In this document: piece by piece, positions 42,407 to 52,429 of the stretch
How the letters are laid out: every line of letters begins with the position of its first letter
Position numbering within the stretch: the first letter of the stretch is position 1
From: Mycolicibacterium austroafricanum
Lineage (GTDB): Bacteria; Actinomycetota; Actinomycetes; Mycobacteriales; Mycobacteriaceae
Length of the DNA stretch: 64,000 bases
NCBI RefSeq assembly: GCF_902705885.1
Contig: NZ_CACSIP010000001.1
Location: 462,211-526,210, forward strand
Direction of reading: 5' to 3'
Notes under the pieces: model-generated
Databases searched by the model: none
What the model saw: only the letters and a program-made list of their open reading frames with translations
What the model was told of the DNA's origin: nothing
Position numbers and translations under genes: made by a program

Positions 42407-43699
42407 TCAGGGCAGCAGCTCGTCGAGATCACCGTTCATGCAGTGCTCCACGACGGGCCGCACGGTGTCGAACGTGCACTCCTTCGCGTTGCCCGGCGTA
42501 CAGGCGTCGCCGAGGACGTGGTTGGTGATCCGGTCGACGTCGGCCTTGTCCCCCTTGATCACCGGTGCGTTCTCGTAGAACTTCGTGGGTCCCTGACCGA
42601 GCCGGTTCTTGGAATAGCTGTCCTGCTTGACGTCGACGAACTTCTCGATGATGTCGACGTCGCGCAGCAGCCGGATCGCGGCGGCCAGTGCGGCGTCGGC
42701 GGCCTGCACGTCGGTCATGCCGTAGGTGTCCACGCCCATCGCCTGCGCGATGTCGGCGAATCGCTTGTAGGCCACCGGCATGTTGAACGCCCACACCCGT
42801 GGCAACGCGATCGCGTTGTTGAGTCCGTGGTGGGTGTCGTAGAACGCCGAGACGGCGTGCGAGATCGAGTGGATGATGCCCAGCCCGCCCGAGTTGAACG
42901 CCTGCGCAGCGATGTACTGCGCGTACATCATGCCCTCGCGGCCCTTGAGATCCGTCCCGTTCCAGGTGGCTTCGCGCAGATTCTCGGCGGTCAGCTTGAT
43001 GGCGCGGATCGCGTTGCCCAGCGACGGCTCGAAGTTCAGCCGCGACACGTACGGCTCAGAAGCGTGGGCGAGCACGTCGAAACCGCACTGCGCGGTGTAG
43101 TCGACCGGGCACTCGAAGTACAACACCGGATCGTCGACGGCGAGCGTGGCCACCGAGGCGTCGTCGAATGCGACGTACTTGTGCGGGTTGTCGGGGTCGG
43201 TGGTGGTGTCGGTGATGACGTAGGCCCACGACGTTTCCGACCCGGTTCCCGCGGTGGTCGAGATCGCGATGTGGGGCGGGTTCTTCGGGTTCTCGCTCTT
43301 GTTGAATCCCTCGAAGTCGTTGACGTTTCGGCCGTCGTGGGCGACTGAGATGCGGGCCCCCTTACACGCGTCGTGGGTGGACCCGCCGCCGATCGAGATG
43401 AAGCTGTCGCACTCGTTCTCCTGATAGAGCTTCGCCGAATCCATGACGTTGTAGTCCTTGGGGTTGGACTCGACCTGGTCGTAGACCACCACCTCGAGAC
43501 CGTGCCATTTCAGCGACTCGGCCATGTTGTGCACGATGTCGGTGCCGCGCAGGCCCGACGACATCAGCAGGGTGCGCTTGAAGCCCATCTTCAGCGCTTC
43601 CGGACCGACCATCTCGTGGGCGCCGGGACCCATCATGGCCCGTGGGAACGGATGGAATTCCTTGATGGGGAAGGGCTTGAGCAGATCCTCGACCTTCAT
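42407..43699 (-). CDS. mno: NDMA-dependent methanol dehydrogenase / methanol:NDMA oxidoreductase
   Basis: The start at ATG 43699 follows AAAGGAC and gives 430 residues. The N-terminus (FPIKEFHPFPRAMMGPGAHEMVG) and ISIGGGSTHDACKGARIS, STTAGTGSETSWAYVITD and FDVLAHASEPYVSR are the signatures of the decameric nicotinoprotein methanol dehydrogenases of actinobacteria (Mdo/Mno). Metal ligands are present in DVLAHASE, SHAV and THHGLNNA. These enzymes keep NAD(P) bound and pass electrons to an external carrier, mycofactocin in vivo and the dye NDMA in vitro. It heads the alcohol-oxidation locus and is probably induced through MnoSR. Confidence 0.92.
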   Translation of the reverse strand: MKVEDLLKPFPIKEFHPFPRAMMGPGAHEMVGPEALKMGFKRTLLMSSGLRGTDIVHNMAESLKWHGLEVVVYDQVESNPKDYNVMDSAKLYQENECDSFISIGGGSTHDACKGARISVAHDGRNVNDFEGFNKSENPKNPPHIAISTTAGTGSETSWAYVITDTTTDPDNPHKYVAFDDASVATLAVDDPVLYFECPVDYTAQCGFDVLAHASEPYVSRLNFEPSLGNAIRAIKLTAENLREATWNGTDLKGREGMMYAQYIAAQAFNSGGLGIIHSISHAVSAFYDTHHGLNNAIALPRVWAFNMPVAYKRFADIAQAMGVDTYGMTDVQAADAALAAAIRLLRDVDIIEKFVDVKQDSYSKNRLGQGPTKFYENAPVIKGDKADVDRITNHVLGDACTPGNAKECTFDTVRPVVEHCMNGDLDELLP

Positions 43700-43874
43700 G
43701 GCGGTCGTCCTTTCTGAGCTTTTTCGCGAGCAGCGCGGGTGCGTAGGCCACCACGTTGGCAGTCCGATGTGAGCCAGGGAACAGCGATGCACGAAGTTCG
43801 AATCCTCGGGCAGCGCAATTGCGGACGACCGGGCAGGAGGCGCCCTGTCCATTCGGAGAGGTTGCGGGGGCGGG

Positions 43875-43903
43875 GCGCGCGCTCGGTCGCGACGAGCGCG
43901 CGC
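43875..43903. repeat. GC-rich hairpin between mno and TetR
   Basis: Perfect 11-nt arms GCGCGCGCTCG and CGAGCGCGCGC flank a 7-nt loop GTCGCGA. It lies about 175 bp upstream of the mno start. Its role is unknown: it is too far to be a terminator of either flanking gene and may be an upstream activator or structural element. Confidence 0.65.
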
Positions 43904-43992
43904 TCCGGTACCTCGTTTGCGGCGCGCCGCTGTGCTGACACGCGCGCTCGCGGAGAAACAGGGCTTGACCGGGGGACGCCGGGCTGGTTACA

Positions 43993-44026
43993 TCTGAACA
44001 GCGTTCGAATCTGAACGTTGTTCGAA
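43993..44026. promoter_or_regulatory. Two tandem GAAC-N3-GTTC boxes, likely TetR operator
   Basis: Two adjacent 17-bp repeats (TCTGAACAGCGTTCGAA, then TCTGAACGTTGTTCGAA) each contain the dyad GAAC-N3-GTTC and end 10 bp before the TetR start codon. Two dimers could bind side by side and block transcription of the TetR-P450 unit. It overlaps the ribosome-binding site region. Confidence 0.7.
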
Positions 44027-44035
44027 GGAGGATGG

Positions 44036-44605
44036 GTGGCCCGGACCCGGCGAACGGCATCGGTGCTGCCCTACGGTGCGCTCGACCGCGAACACCTGAT
44101 CAAGCACCTGCTCGAGCTCGCCCGCCGGGTCGGCGTCGACAACGTCACGATGCGCACCCTCGCCGAGGAGGCCGGGACCTCGGCGTCCTCGCTCTACTAC
44201 CACGTCAAAGACAAAGCCGCGCTCCTCGACCTGCTGGTCGACTCGGTGCTGCAGAGCATCGAGGTTCCCGCCGACGGTGACTGGGAGCAGCGCATCAGCG
44301 AGCTCTACGACAACGCCTGGCGGGCCATGGTCGCAGTCCCGGGCATCGCCGCGCTGATCCAACAACGTCCACTGATCGGCACCGCCCATGCCATGGACCG
44401 GGCGGCCAAGCAGATCCTTGCCGAATCAGGTTGGGCGCCTGCTGATCTGGAAGCAGCGCACGCCGTCCTCTACATCCATCTGCTCGGCTCGGTGCAGCTG
44501 GAGCACCACTTGAGCCGCGCCGGTGCCGGCGATTCGCAGCAGCTCTTCCAGCACGGCCTGCAGGTGATCCTGACCGGCCTGCGACACAGCCACCCCTCCC
44601 ACTGA
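44036..44605 (+). CDS. TetR-family regulator upstream of P450
   Basis: The start is GTG 44036 with GAAGGAGGA at 44024-44032, giving 189 residues. The HTH is VTMRTLAEEAGTSASSLYYHVKDKAALLDLL; SASSLYYHVKDK is the TetR-class recognition helix, and the C-terminal domain resembles TetR_C. The P450 gene starts 13 bp after its stop, so the two are probably one unit under self-repression through the tandem boxes directly upstream. Confidence 0.85.
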   Translation: MARTRRTASVLPYGALDREHLIKHLLELARRVGVDNVTMRTLAEEAGTSASSLYYHVKDKAALLDLLVDSVLQSIEVPADGDWEQRISELYDNAWRAMVAVPGIAALIQQRPLIGTAHAMDRAAKQILAESGWAPADLEAAHAVLYIHLLGSVQLEHHLSRAGAGDSQQLFQHGLQVILTGLRHSHPSH

Positions 44606-44618
44606 CCAGGAGATCGTC

Positions 44619-45812
44619 ATGGCCCACCCCCTGCATTCGCCGACGTTCTACGCAGGCGACCCCTACCCCGCCTACCGGGAACTGCGGGCCACCGAGCCGG
44701 TGTCCTGGAACGCCGAGGCCGGGTTCTGGGCATTGCTGAAGTACGAGGATGTCCGCTACGTGTCGACCAACCCCGCGCTGTTCTCCTCAGCGAAGGGCAT
44801 CACCATTCCGGACCCGACGATCGACAACCCGGTGCTCGACGGCAGCCTGATCTTCACCGATCCGCCGCGGCACCGGCAACTGCGCAAGCTGATCAACACC
44901 GGGTTCACCCGCCGCCAGGTCGCCATCCTGGAACCGAAGTTACGGGCGTTCGCCCGCACGGCACTCGACCACATCACCCCCGGGTCGAGCACCGAGTTCG
45001 CCGAGCAGATCGCCGCACCGTTGCCGACCCGGATGATCGCCGAGTTGCTCGGCGCGCCCGACAAGGACTGGGAGCAGTTCCGGACCTGGTCGGACGCGAC
45101 GGTGGGCATGGACGACCCGGACGTGGAACTCGACACCTACGCGGCGCTGGGCCAGCTCTACGAGTACTTCCAGGAACTGATCTCACTGCGCCGGACAGGC
45201 GCCCTCGGGGACACCGACGATCTGCTGTCGGTGCTGATCGCCGCCGACGTCGACGGCGTCCGGCTGACCGATCAGGACCTGCTGCAGTTCTGCCTGCTGC
45301 TGCTGGTCGCGGGAAACGAGACGACGCGCAACCTGATCGCGCTGGGCACGCTGGCTCTGATCGAGAACCCCGAGCAGTTCGCGCTGCTGCGTGCGCAGCC
45401 GGAGCTGATGGCGCCCGCCGTCGAGGAGCTACTGCGCTACACGTCGCCCGTCGCCAACATGTCTCGATGCGCCACCCGGGACGTCGAGATCCGCGGACAG
45501 CTGATCCGCGAAGGCCAGTACGTCACGATGCTCTACGGCTCGGCGAATCGTGATGAAGAGGTGTTCGGCCCGACCTCGGAGCAACTGGACATCACCCGCA
45601 ACCCGAATCCGCACTTGGCATTCGGGTGCGGCGAGCACTCCTGCCTCGGGGCGCAACTAGCCCGCCTGGAGGCCCGGGTCCTGTTCGAGGAGCTGCTGGT
45701 GCGCTTCGAGCGCATCGACCTCGACGGCGCGGTGGTGCGTATGAAGGCGACGATGGTGCCCGGGGTGAAACAGATGCCGGTGCGGTTGGCGACGACGACG
45801 GTCAGCGCGTAG
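44619..45812 (+). CDS. Cytochrome P450
   Basis: This 397-residue soluble P450 starts at ATG 44619 after AGGAG. The I-helix oxygen-activation motif is AGNETTRN, the K-helix E-x-x-R is EELLRY, and the haem loop is [10 protein letters not shown] with the thiolate Cys. No ferredoxin is adjacent, so electrons must come from elsewhere. The substrate is unknown. It is co-transcribed with the TetR regulator, suggesting induction by its substrate. Its stop overlaps the 3' end of egtE by 11 bp on the other strand. Confidence 0.9.
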   Translation: MAHPLHSPTFYAGDPYPAYRELRATEPVSWNAEAGFWALLKYEDVRYVSTNPALFSSAKGITIPDPTIDNPVLDGSLIFTDPPRHRQLRKLINTGFTRRQVAILEPKLRAFARTALDHITPGSSTEFAEQIAAPLPTRMIAELLGAPDKDWEQFRTWSDATVGMDDPDVELDTYAALGQLYEYFQELISLRRTGALGDTDDLLSVLIAADVDGVRLTDQDLLQFCLLLLVAGNETTRNLIALGTLALIENPEQFALLRAQPELMAPAVEELLRYTSPVANMSRCATRDVEIRGQLIREGQYVTMLYGSANRDEEVFGPTSEQLDITRNPNPHLAFGCGEHSCLGAQLARLEARVLFEELLVRFERIDLDGAVVRMKATMVPGVKQMPVRLATTTVSA

Positions 45813-46899
45813 CTGCGGCCAGTGTCTCGACGAGCGTTTCGAGATCGCTGTCGGTGACGTCGACGTGCGGCGAGACCCGAAGAGCCGGATGCGTCATCTC
45901 CCGCGGGGCCCGTTCCGGGCCCAGATAGGTCGTCACGACGGCGTGCTCGGCGATCAACCGGGCCCGCACCGCCATCGGGTCTACCCCCTCGGGCGGCCGA
46001 AGGGTGGTGATGGCGCTGGGCTCCTCGACCCGCTCGAGAACCGCCCACCCCCGGGTCTCTGCCAGCGCCGTGCGGGTGGCGGCGCCGACCTCACGCAGCC
46101 GGGCCTGTACAAGCTGCGGGCCCGCTGCGACGTACTCACCCAACGCCACCGAAAGTCCCACGTGCAGACCGACATTCGCCTCGGCGTGACCGATCCGAAG
46201 CCGCGTGGGCTCTGACAGCAGTCCCGGCCGGGTCGCCAGCATGCCGACACCGCGCGGACCCGCAGTCCATTTCCGTGACGACGAGTACACCGCGTCGGCA
46301 CCGATGTCGGCGCAGTCCAGATGGCCGAAACCCTGTGCGGCGTCGACGATCAGCGGGATGCCATGGCCCCGGCACGCGGAGACCATGTCGTGAACCGGCT
46401 GCACGACACCGCTGTGACTGCCGAGCACGGTGAAATGCACCAGTGCCGGCGGGCTCGACGCCAGAAACGCCCCGAGCGCGTCGAGATCGAGACGGCCGAA
46501 CCCGTCGACCGGCAACTCGCGGATCTCGAAGCCGTGGCGGGCCATGATCATCAGGTTGGGACCGAACTCGCCGGGCAGACAGGCCAGGGTCCGCTCGCCG
46601 GACCAGTCGCCGAGCAGGATATCGAGCGCGTTGTTGGATCCGGTGGTGAAGACGACGTCGGCATCGCTCATCCCGGTCAGGGCCCGCACTGCGGTGCGAC
46701 CCGCTTCCAGCACCGGGGCTGCGGCCTCCGCAGCGACGTAGCCACCCACCTCCGCTTCGTGGCGCGCATGCTCGGCCGAGGCGTTGATGACGGCGACGCT
46801 CTGCCGGGAGCAGGCCGCACTGTCGAGGTGCACCCCGGCGACGGGCGGCCGCGCCGCACGCCAACTCTGCGCGAGCGTTCCCGGACCCGGGGCCATCAC
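45802..46899 (-). CDS. egtE: EgtE, hercynylcysteine sulfoxide C-S lyase
   Basis: This 365-residue PLP enzyme of the class V aminotransferase fold catalyses the last step of ergothioneine synthesis, cleaving hercynylcysteine sulfoxide. The PLP lysine is in [13 protein letters not shown], preceded by the PLP-pyridine Asp in [14 protein letters not shown]. Further support is [11 protein letters not shown] at the N-terminus and TGSNNALD. It is last in the egtABCDE order and its start overlaps the egtD stop by four bases. Confidence 0.9.
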   Translation of the reverse strand: MMAPGPGTLAQSWRAARPPVAGVHLDSAACSRQSVAVINASAEHARHEAEVGGYVAAEAAAPVLEAGRTAVRALTGMSDADVVFTTGSNNALDILLGDWSGERTLACLPGEFGPNLMIMARHGFEIRELPVDGFGRLDLDALGAFLASSPPALVHFTVLGSHSGVVQPVHDMVSACRGHGIPLIVDAAQGFGHLDCADIGADAVYSSSRKWTAGPRGVGMLATRPGLLSEPTRLRIGHAEANVGLHVGLSVALGEYVAAGPQLVQARLREVGAATRTALAETRGWAVLERVEEPSAITTLRPPEGVDPMAVRARLIAEHAVVTTYLGPERAPREMTHPALRVSPHVDVTDSDLETLVETLAAATR

Positions 46900-47867
46900 A
46901 GCGTCGAGAGCGACAGGCCGAAGTCACCGGAATCGTCGGTCCACCAGTGGGTTCGGCGCAGCCCGGCAGCTGCCAACTCGGCATCCACCCCGGATCGCCG
47001 GAACTTGCTGGACACCTCGGTCAGCATCTCCTCACCCTCGGCGAAGTGCACGTTCAGTTCCAGTGCGGCGATCCGGACCCGCTGTTCCCGCGTCGACCTG
47101 AGCCACATTTCGATGCGTTCCTCGGCGTCGTTCCACCGGGCGACGTGTTCGAACGCGTCGATGTCGAAGTCCGCACCGAGTTCCCGGTTCACCACCGCCA
47201 GTACATTACGATTGAATTGTGCTGTCACGCCGGCACTGTCGTCGTAGGCACGGATCAACCGCTCGGTGTCCTTCACCAGATCGGTGCCCAGTAGCAGCGA
47301 GTCACCCGGTTCGAGCAGACCGGCCACCGAGGACAGGAACTCCGCCCGCGGGCCGGGTGTCAGGTTACCGATCGTGGATCCCAAGAAGGCCACCAACCGA
47401 CGGCCCGTGCTGGGGATCTTCCCCAGATGCTCCTCGAAATCCCCACAGACCGCCTCGATCTCGACACCGGGATACTCCTTCTCGATGGCCGAGCCGGCCG
47501 TCTTCAGGACACTGACGTCCACATCGAACGGGACGAAGCGGCGCAGCGACCCTCGGTCTCGCAGTGCGTCGAGCAGCATCCGGGTCTTCTCCGAGGTCCC
47601 GCTGCCCAACTCCACCAACGTGTCAGCACCCGAGGCTGCTGCGATCTCGTCGGCGTACGTCTCGAGGATCTGCGCCTCCGCGCGGGTCGGATAGTACTCC
47701 GGCAACCGGGTGATCTGGTCGAACAGGTCACTGCCGGTGGAGTCGTAGAACCACTTGGGAGGCAACGACTTCGGATTCTGCGCCAGACCATGGCGGACGT
47801 CGCGACGCAACGCCTCCTCGGCGGCGTCGGCGGCCAGGTAGTTGGAGATCGACAGTTGAGACGTCAT
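46896..47867 (-). CDS. egtD: EgtD, histidine N-alpha-methyltransferase
   Basis: This encodes 323 residues from ATG 47867, close to the usual 321. It trimethylates histidine to hercynine with SAM. Motif I is [27 protein letters not shown] follows, and the family-specific [14 protein letters not shown] and LLGTDLVKD stretches are present. The N-terminal [27 protein letters not shown] block is diagnostic. Its start overlaps the egtC stop (ATGA). Confidence 0.95.
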   Translation of the reverse strand: MTSQLSISNYLAADAAEEALRRDVRHGLAQNPKSLPPKWFYDSTGSDLFDQITRLPEYYPTRAEAQILETYADEIAAASGADTLVELGSGTSEKTRMLLDALRDRGSLRRFVPFDVDVSVLKTAGSAIEKEYPGVEIEAVCGDFEEHLGKIPSTGRRLVAFLGSTIGNLTPGPRAEFLSSVAGLLEPGDSLLLGTDLVKDTERLIRAYDDSAGVTAQFNRNVLAVVNRELGADFDIDAFEHVARWNDAEERIEMWLRSTREQRVRIAALELNVHFAEGEEMLTEVSSKFRRSGVDAELAAAGLRRTHWWTDDSGDFGLSLSTL

Positions 47868-48586
47868 CAGGAGCCTTTCAGCGGGGTGAGCTGCACACGG
47901 GTGGCGGTGGCCTGTACCAGGTGGCGGTCGGGGATCTCCTGCCAGGCGGGATCGTCGTCGTAGGGCTCGCTGGCCAGCACCACGCCGTCGTCCCGGCGCA
48001 GCACCGACAAGGTGTCGCCCCAGGTGGTGGCGATCAGCCGGGAACCGTCGGCGGCCAGGATGTTCAGCCGGGCGTTCGGATCGCCGGCCGCCACCTCCAC
48101 GACGGTCTCGGCCAGCCGGTCCATTCCGCGGTCGAAGATCAGCGCCGCCAGCAGGGCACTGTCGTTGGTCGACTCGGCCCGGCTGGACGCGGGCAGTACC
48201 GCCCGGTCGACGATCCCGTTGTGCGACAGCAGCCACCTCCCGTCGGTGAACGGCGCCGAGGCCGACGGCTCGATCGGCATGCCCACGCTCGCCGAGCGAA
48301 CGGCCGCCACCACACAGTGACTGACCAGCGCGGGCGCCACCGACGCGAACGACGCGTCACCCCACAGCGGGGTGGCACTGCGCCACCGACGCGGCACCGA
48401 GGCTGAGCCGCCGCCCGGGTCCTGCCCCCGAAGATCAAAGAACCCGGCGCCCCATCCGTCAGCGTTCATCAACCCGTGCTTCTGCCGGCGCGGTGCGTAG
48501 GACTGCACCAGCAGTCCCGACGGCGGGTCGAGCACCAGTGAGGCCACCGACACCGGGGCACCGAGCCAACCCAGATGCCTACACAT
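47867..48586 (-). CDS. egtC: EgtC, gamma-glutamyl hercynylcysteine sulfoxide hydrolase
   Basis: This 239-residue class II glutamine amidotransferase-like hydrolase starts at ATG 48586. Cys2 is the N-terminal nucleophile after Met removal (MCRHLGWLG), and the [14 protein letters not shown] and LLSHNGIVD segments are typical. It removes the gamma-glutamyl group in ergothioneine synthesis. It overlaps egtB by 8 bp and egtD by 3 bp. Confidence 0.93.
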   Translation of the reverse strand: MCRHLGWLGAPVSVASLVLDPPSGLLVQSYAPRRQKHGLMNADGWGAGFFDLRGQDPGGGSASVPRRWRSATPLWGDASFASVAPALVSHCVVAAVRSASVGMPIEPSASAPFTDGRWLLSHNGIVDRAVLPASSRAESTNDSALLAALIFDRGMDRLAETVVEVAAGDPNARLNILAADGSRLIATTWGDTLSVLRRDDGVVLASEPYDDDPAWQEIPDRHLVQATATRVQLTPLKGS

Positions 48587-49907
48587 GGCAGTCTGCGCTT
48601 CGCGCAAGCGGCTCATCGCCATCGTCCCAGCAAAGCCGGAGACCGGAGAAGATCTGCCTGCGGATCGGGTGGTCCCAGTTGCGGAAGCTGGGGCGCAGGA
48701 TGTTCGGCGAGACGGCCCACGACCCGCCACGCAGCACCCGGTAGTCACCGGTCGCGACACCCTCGAAGAACGGTTCGGAGTACGTGTCGTAGACCATCGG
48801 GGTGAAACCGGGCCACGGCCGCAACGACGAGGTCGTCCACTCCCACACGTCGCCCAGCATCTGCTCGGCCCCGTAGGCCGACGCACCCGCCGGGTACGCG
48901 CCGACCGGCGCCGGCCGCAGCGCGTCACCTCCGAGGTTGGCCATCTCCGTGGTGGGTGGGGCGGCACCCCAGGGGTACCGCCGCCGGGATCGGGTGTGCG
49001 GATCCCAGGCACAGGCTTTCTCCCACTCCACCTCGGTGGGCAACCGGGCACCCGCCCAGGCGGCGTAGGCCTCGGCCTCGAAGTAGGTGACGTGCTGCAC
49101 GGGTTCGTCGGCGGGAATCTCCTCGCGGTGGCCGAACCGGGCCCTGGTGCCGTGGCCGTCCCAGAACAGCGGCGCCGTCAGGCCGGCCTGGTTGCGGTGG
49201 GTCCAGCCCGCCTCCGACCACCAGCGCCGCTGGTGATAGCCGCCGTCATCGATGAACGCTTGCCATTCGCCGTTGGTCACCGGCACCCGGCCGATCCGGA
49301 ACGCCGGAACATCGACGATGTGGGCCGGACGCTCGTTGTCCAGTGAGTACGGTTCCGTCGCGGCGTCCACACCGAGAACGAACTCCCCCGCGGGCACCAA
49401 CACCGATGTCCCGGCCAGCCCGGCGCGCCCCGGTGGCAACGCGCTTCCCCGATCCAGCAGCGGCGCGCCCGATCTCAGGTTCAGGGCCTGAAGCATCGTC
49501 TCGTCGTGCTGGTTCTCGTGGCTGACCACCATGCCGAACGTGAACGCGTCGGGGTGCCCGTCGGGCAGCGCGTCAAGCGCGTCGAGTGCCCGCCCGCGCA
49601 CCGTCGCGCAGTACTTGCGGGCGTCGGCGGGCGGCAGCAGGGGGAGGTCGCCCCGGCTCGCCCGGGAGTACACGAACGCGTCGTAGAGCCGGTCCACCTC
49701 CGGTGACAGCAGACCGGGCCGGTCCGGATCGCCACCACGGAGCAGCCACAACTCCTCCTGCTGACCGATATGGGCCAGATCCCAGACCAGCGGGCTCATC
49801 AGCGGGTCGTACTGGCGACGCACCTCGGCATCGTCGAAATCGACGAGCCGCAGCGTGCGGTTCCTCGCCCGGGTCAGATCGTCCGCAAGCTGGTCGCGCT
49901 GGGTCAA
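48579..49907 (-). CDS. egtB: EgtB, hercynine oxygenase (non-haem iron sulfoxide synthase)
   Basis: The start is TTG 49907: it overlaps the egtA stop as TTGA and follows GAGGAGAG, giving 442 residues, the family's usual size. An N-terminal DinB-like domain holds the iron-binding HxxxE-type histidines ([23 protein letters not shown]), and the C-terminal FGE-sulfatase domain has [18 protein letters not shown] and YRVLRGGSW. It couples gamma-glutamylcysteine to hercynine with O2. Confidence 0.93.
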   Translation of the reverse strand: MTQRDQLADDLTRARNRTLRLVDFDDAEVRRQYDPLMSPLVWDLAHIGQQEELWLLRGGDPDRPGLLSPEVDRLYDAFVYSRASRGDLPLLPPADARKYCATVRGRALDALDALPDGHPDAFTFGMVVSHENQHDETMLQALNLRSGAPLLDRGSALPPGRAGLAGTSVLVPAGEFVLGVDAATEPYSLDNERPAHIVDVPAFRIGRVPVTNGEWQAFIDDGGYHQRRWWSEAGWTHRNQAGLTAPLFWDGHGTRARFGHREEIPADEPVQHVTYFEAEAYAAWAGARLPTEVEWEKACAWDPHTRSRRRYPWGAAPPTTEMANLGGDALRPAPVGAYPAGASAYGAEQMLGDVWEWTTSSLRPWPGFTPMVYDTYSEPFFEGVATGDYRVLRGGSWAVSPNILRPSFRNWDHPIRRQIFSGLRLCWDDGDEPLARSADCHV

Positions 49908-51178
49908 AGCTCTCCTCGTGCCAGTTGGGTGACCGCGCCGGCGATCCCGTAATTGACGGCCCGGTCGGCGAAATCGTCGCCCGGGCTGCGTCCCTGTTCG
50001 ACCGAACGCACCAGCGCGCGCATGGATTCCTCGAGTTCGGCCGGGGCGCGTTCGGCGGCGGCGTGCACACACCGGTAGGCGGCGCTGTGCAGGCGCCGGT
50101 CGCGCAGCCCGACCTGGGCGGCACGGTCCCATGCGGTGGCCACCGATTCGGTCGCCTCGGCCGCGATGTCCGAGGCGGCGGGGTCGTCGAGCAGGGTGCC
50201 CAGGGTGAACACCACCGCCGGCCAGATCTGGTCGGGCACGCTGTCGAGGTACCGCACCTCCAGGAATCCGCGTGGCCGCACCGGCGGGAACAGCGTGGTC
50301 AGGTGGTAGTCCAGATCCGCGGGCGTCGGCCTACGCTCGTCGAGCAGCACCCGCCCGTCGGCCCAGTCCGCGAACGGCACCCACTGGGTGACGGGCGTCG
50401 GATCGGGGTTGTGCACCAGCATCACCGGTGCGCGCAACGCGTAGCGGGCCCAATCGGAGGCCGGGTCGTCGCCGCTCTCGCCCAGGATCGGACCGCATCG
50501 AGCCGAGTCCAGCTGACTCCACACGCGTTGCCGGGTGGACCTCCAGCCGGTGAAGCTGCCGCCGAGCACCGGGGAGTTCGCGGCCATCGCGATCATCGTG
50601 GGCCCCAGTGCATGCGCCAGCCGCACCCGGTCAGCCCACGCCGCTTTGGGACCGGACTCGAGGTTGACCTGCACCGACGCCGTCGAGGTCATCATCGCGG
50701 CGCCGGCGGCACCGGTCTGGCTGGCGCGGAAGAAGTGCTCCATCGCGTGATAGCGCGACCCGGGGTTGACCCGCGCGGCCGGGCGAAGTGGGTCCGCGCC
50801 GAGCAGCACCAGCCCCAAGCCGGCCTGCGCGAAGGACGTGCGCAGCGCTGCCCGGTCCGAGGCCATCGCCGCGATCGCGGTCACCGGATCGGCCGCCGGA
50901 GGACCAGAGAGCTCGACCGCGCCGCCCGGTTCGACCGTCACCACGCTGCCTCCCGGCAGCGGCGGCAACGCCGCGATCGTCGACGTCAGCTCCTCCCACC
51001 CCGGCCGCCGCAACGGATCCGCCACGTCGTAGCAGTGTGCCTCGACCTCCAGCCCGACCCGGCCGACCGGGCCGTCGGTCAGACAGCCCGCGACCAGGTG
51101 CTCGGCGGCCTCGGTGGCGCTGGTGAGTTCGTCGACTCCACAGTCGGCGACACAGTCGGTAGCGATGGTGCGGGCCAT
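49904..51178 (-). CDS. egtA: EgtA, glutamate-cysteine ligase of ergothioneine synthesis
   Basis: This encodes 424 residues from ATG 51178 ([10 protein letters not shown]). It makes gamma-glutamylcysteine for the pathway. [10 protein letters not shown] is the glutamate/metal-binding opening, [12 protein letters not shown] and [11 protein letters not shown] are the other conserved GCS strands, and [10 protein letters not shown] is typical of EgtA. It is the first gene of the operon; its promoter must lie in the 141 bp to the PknH-like gene. Confidence 0.92.
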   Translation of the reverse strand: MARTIATDCVADCGVDELTSATEAAEHLVAGCLTDGPVGRVGLEVEAHCYDVADPLRRPGWEELTSTIAALPPLPGGSVVTVEPGGAVELSGPPAADPVTAIAAMASDRAALRTSFAQAGLGLVLLGADPLRPAARVNPGSRYHAMEHFFRASQTGAAGAAMMTSTASVQVNLESGPKAAWADRVRLAHALGPTMIAMAANSPVLGGSFTGWRSTRQRVWSQLDSARCGPILGESGDDPASDWARYALRAPVMLVHNPDPTPVTQWVPFADWADGRVLLDERRPTPADLDYHLTTLFPPVRPRGFLEVRYLDSVPDQIWPAVVFTLGTLLDDPAASDIAAEATESVATAWDRAAQVGLRDRRLHSAAYRCVHAAAERAPAELEESMRALVRSVEQGRSPGDDFADRAVNYGIAGAVTQLARGEL

Positions 51179-51319
51179 GTCAGCCGCTCCCTCCGGGTCT
51201 GGATGATCGCTGCCCCTCCATTTTCCAGAGGGCACCGACAAAATCTCGCGTTCGGCGGGTGACGCGTGGATGACGGGTGCCCGAATTCGGCCCGCGTTAC
51301 GCGCCGGGGCCCCTGCGTG

Positions 51320-51964
51320 TCACTGACCGAGGGTGTTCTGCATGGCGCCGGCGAGGACGTTGACCGCGGGTCCGCCGTTGCCTGACTGGCAGACCTTGGC
51401 CTGTAGCAGCACGTTCTCGCGTTTGCGGGTCGTCACGAAACAGCGCCGATCGGTGCCCGCTTCCTGCTTCACCCAGTCGGCATCGGTCGCACTCGCCGGT
51501 CCGCCGGTGAACGTCCACACCTGCGTGGTGAAGTTGTCCAGGTGCATCGCGGTGGTCTGGCCGCTGCACCCCACGGTCCGGTCGACGACGCGCGCGAAGG
51601 CGCGGTCGGCGGCCTCCGATGTGGCGAACACCCCGACCGCCTGCTTGACGAGGTGGGACGTGTCAGTGGGCGACTTCTGGGCCACGGCACCGTTGAACGC
51701 GGCCAGGTCGGGGTCGTTGTACACCTCCGGCAAACCGATGTCGGCCCAGTTGTTGCACACCGGGTTGTCAACGTAGAACGACTGGAACGGGTCGGTGAAC
51801 GTCCACTCGAATCCCATCCGCGCGCCGACGATGTTGCTCACCGAGCCCTTCGGGAGCACGGCGTAGTTCACCACGCCGGGGTCGGACGGCCGCGCCGCTG
51901 CCGGAGCGGCCAGTGCCAGCGCCAGGCCCATGCCCGCTGCGAGACCGAATGCGGCGATCCTCAT
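51320..51964 (-). CDS. Secreted PknH-sensor-like protein
   Basis: This 214-residue protein has a signal peptide (MRIAAFGLAAGMGLALALAAPAAA). The mature region matches the extracellular PknH-type sensor domain: CNNWADIGLPEVYNDPD, LVKQAVGVFATSEAADRAF, TVGCSG and the late Cys pair (RRCFVTTRKR; AKVCQSG) give the four cysteines that form two disulfides. In PknH this domain is the sensor of a Ser/Thr kinase; here it is free and soluble. Its ligand is unknown. It starts two bases after the Ohr/OsmC stop, downstream of that gene. Confidence 0.78.
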   Translation of the reverse strand: MRIAAFGLAAGMGLALALAAPAAARPSDPGVVNYAVLPKGSVSNIVGARMGFEWTFTDPFQSFYVDNPVCNNWADIGLPEVYNDPDLAAFNGAVAQKSPTDTSHLVKQAVGVFATSEAADRAFARVVDRTVGCSGQTTAMHLDNFTTQVWTFTGGPASATDADWVKQEAGTDRRCFVTTRKRENVLLQAKVCQSGNGGPAVNVLAGAMQNTLGQ

Positions 51965-51965
51965 G

Positions 51966-52394
51966 TCAGACCTTCGCGGCGAGCTTGACGTCGATGTTGC
52001 CGCGGGTCGCCTTGGAGTACGGGCACTTCCCGTGGGCCTTCTGCATCAGATCGTCGGCGACGTTCTGTTCGAGGCCGGGCAGGTAGCCGATCAGCTCGGC
52101 GGTCAGGCCGAAACCGCCGTCGTCATCTTTAGCAATCCCGATTTGGGCCGTGATTCCACTGGCGTCGTCGAGCGCGACCTTCTCGTTCTTGGCCACCAAG
52201 CGCAGCGCGCCCAGGAAGCACGCCGCATAGCCGGCCGAGAACAACAGTTCGGGATTCACGCCGTCGCCGCTTCCCCCCATCTCCTTGGGCGGCCGGGTGT
52301 CGAGGTCGATCTTGCCGTCGGTGGACCTCACGTGGCCGTCGCGGCCGCCTCCGGTGGCAGTGGACTCTGCGGTGTACACGGCGTCGATGCTCAT
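51966..52394 (-). CDS. Organic hydroperoxide resistance protein (Ohr/OsmC family)
   Basis: This encodes 142 residues from ATG 52394 (MSIDAVYTAEST). The two catalytic cysteines are in GYAACFLGAL and HGKCPYSKATRGN, the Ohr pattern, with the supporting Arg in LDTRPP. Ohr reduces organic hydroperoxides with dihydrolipoamide-type thiols. No MarR-type OhrR gene is adjacent. An ATG at 52406 would add four residues. Confidence 0.88.
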   Translation of the reverse strand: MSIDAVYTAESTATGGGRDGHVRSTDGKIDLDTRPPKEMGGSGDGVNPELLFSAGYAACFLGALRLVAKNEKVALDDASGITAQIGIAKDDDGGFGLTAELIGYLPGLEQNVADDLMQKAHGKCPYSKATRGNIDVKLAAKV

Positions 52395-52429
52395 GGATCC
52401 GATCATGCCAGCCGACCTGACCGGCCAGC

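Larger units (their letters stand above)
43700..44035. other. Intergenic region between mno and the TetR-P450 unit
   Basis: This 336-bp stretch between divergent genes has no convincing gene; the short open frames in it have no good start site or family pattern. It must hold the mno promoter on the minus strand and the TetR promoter on the plus strand. Two structures stand out: a GC-rich hairpin at 43875-43903 and a tandem 17-bp repeat at 43993-44026. Confidence 0.6.

Noticed and set aside
43700..44035. Short ORFs in the mno-TetR intergenic region
   Set aside because: Arg-rich frames in both directions without start signals; the region is better explained by promoters and operators.
49586..51262. 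558-codon plus-strand frame opposite egtA/egtB
   Set aside because: Antisense to well-supported ergothioneine genes.
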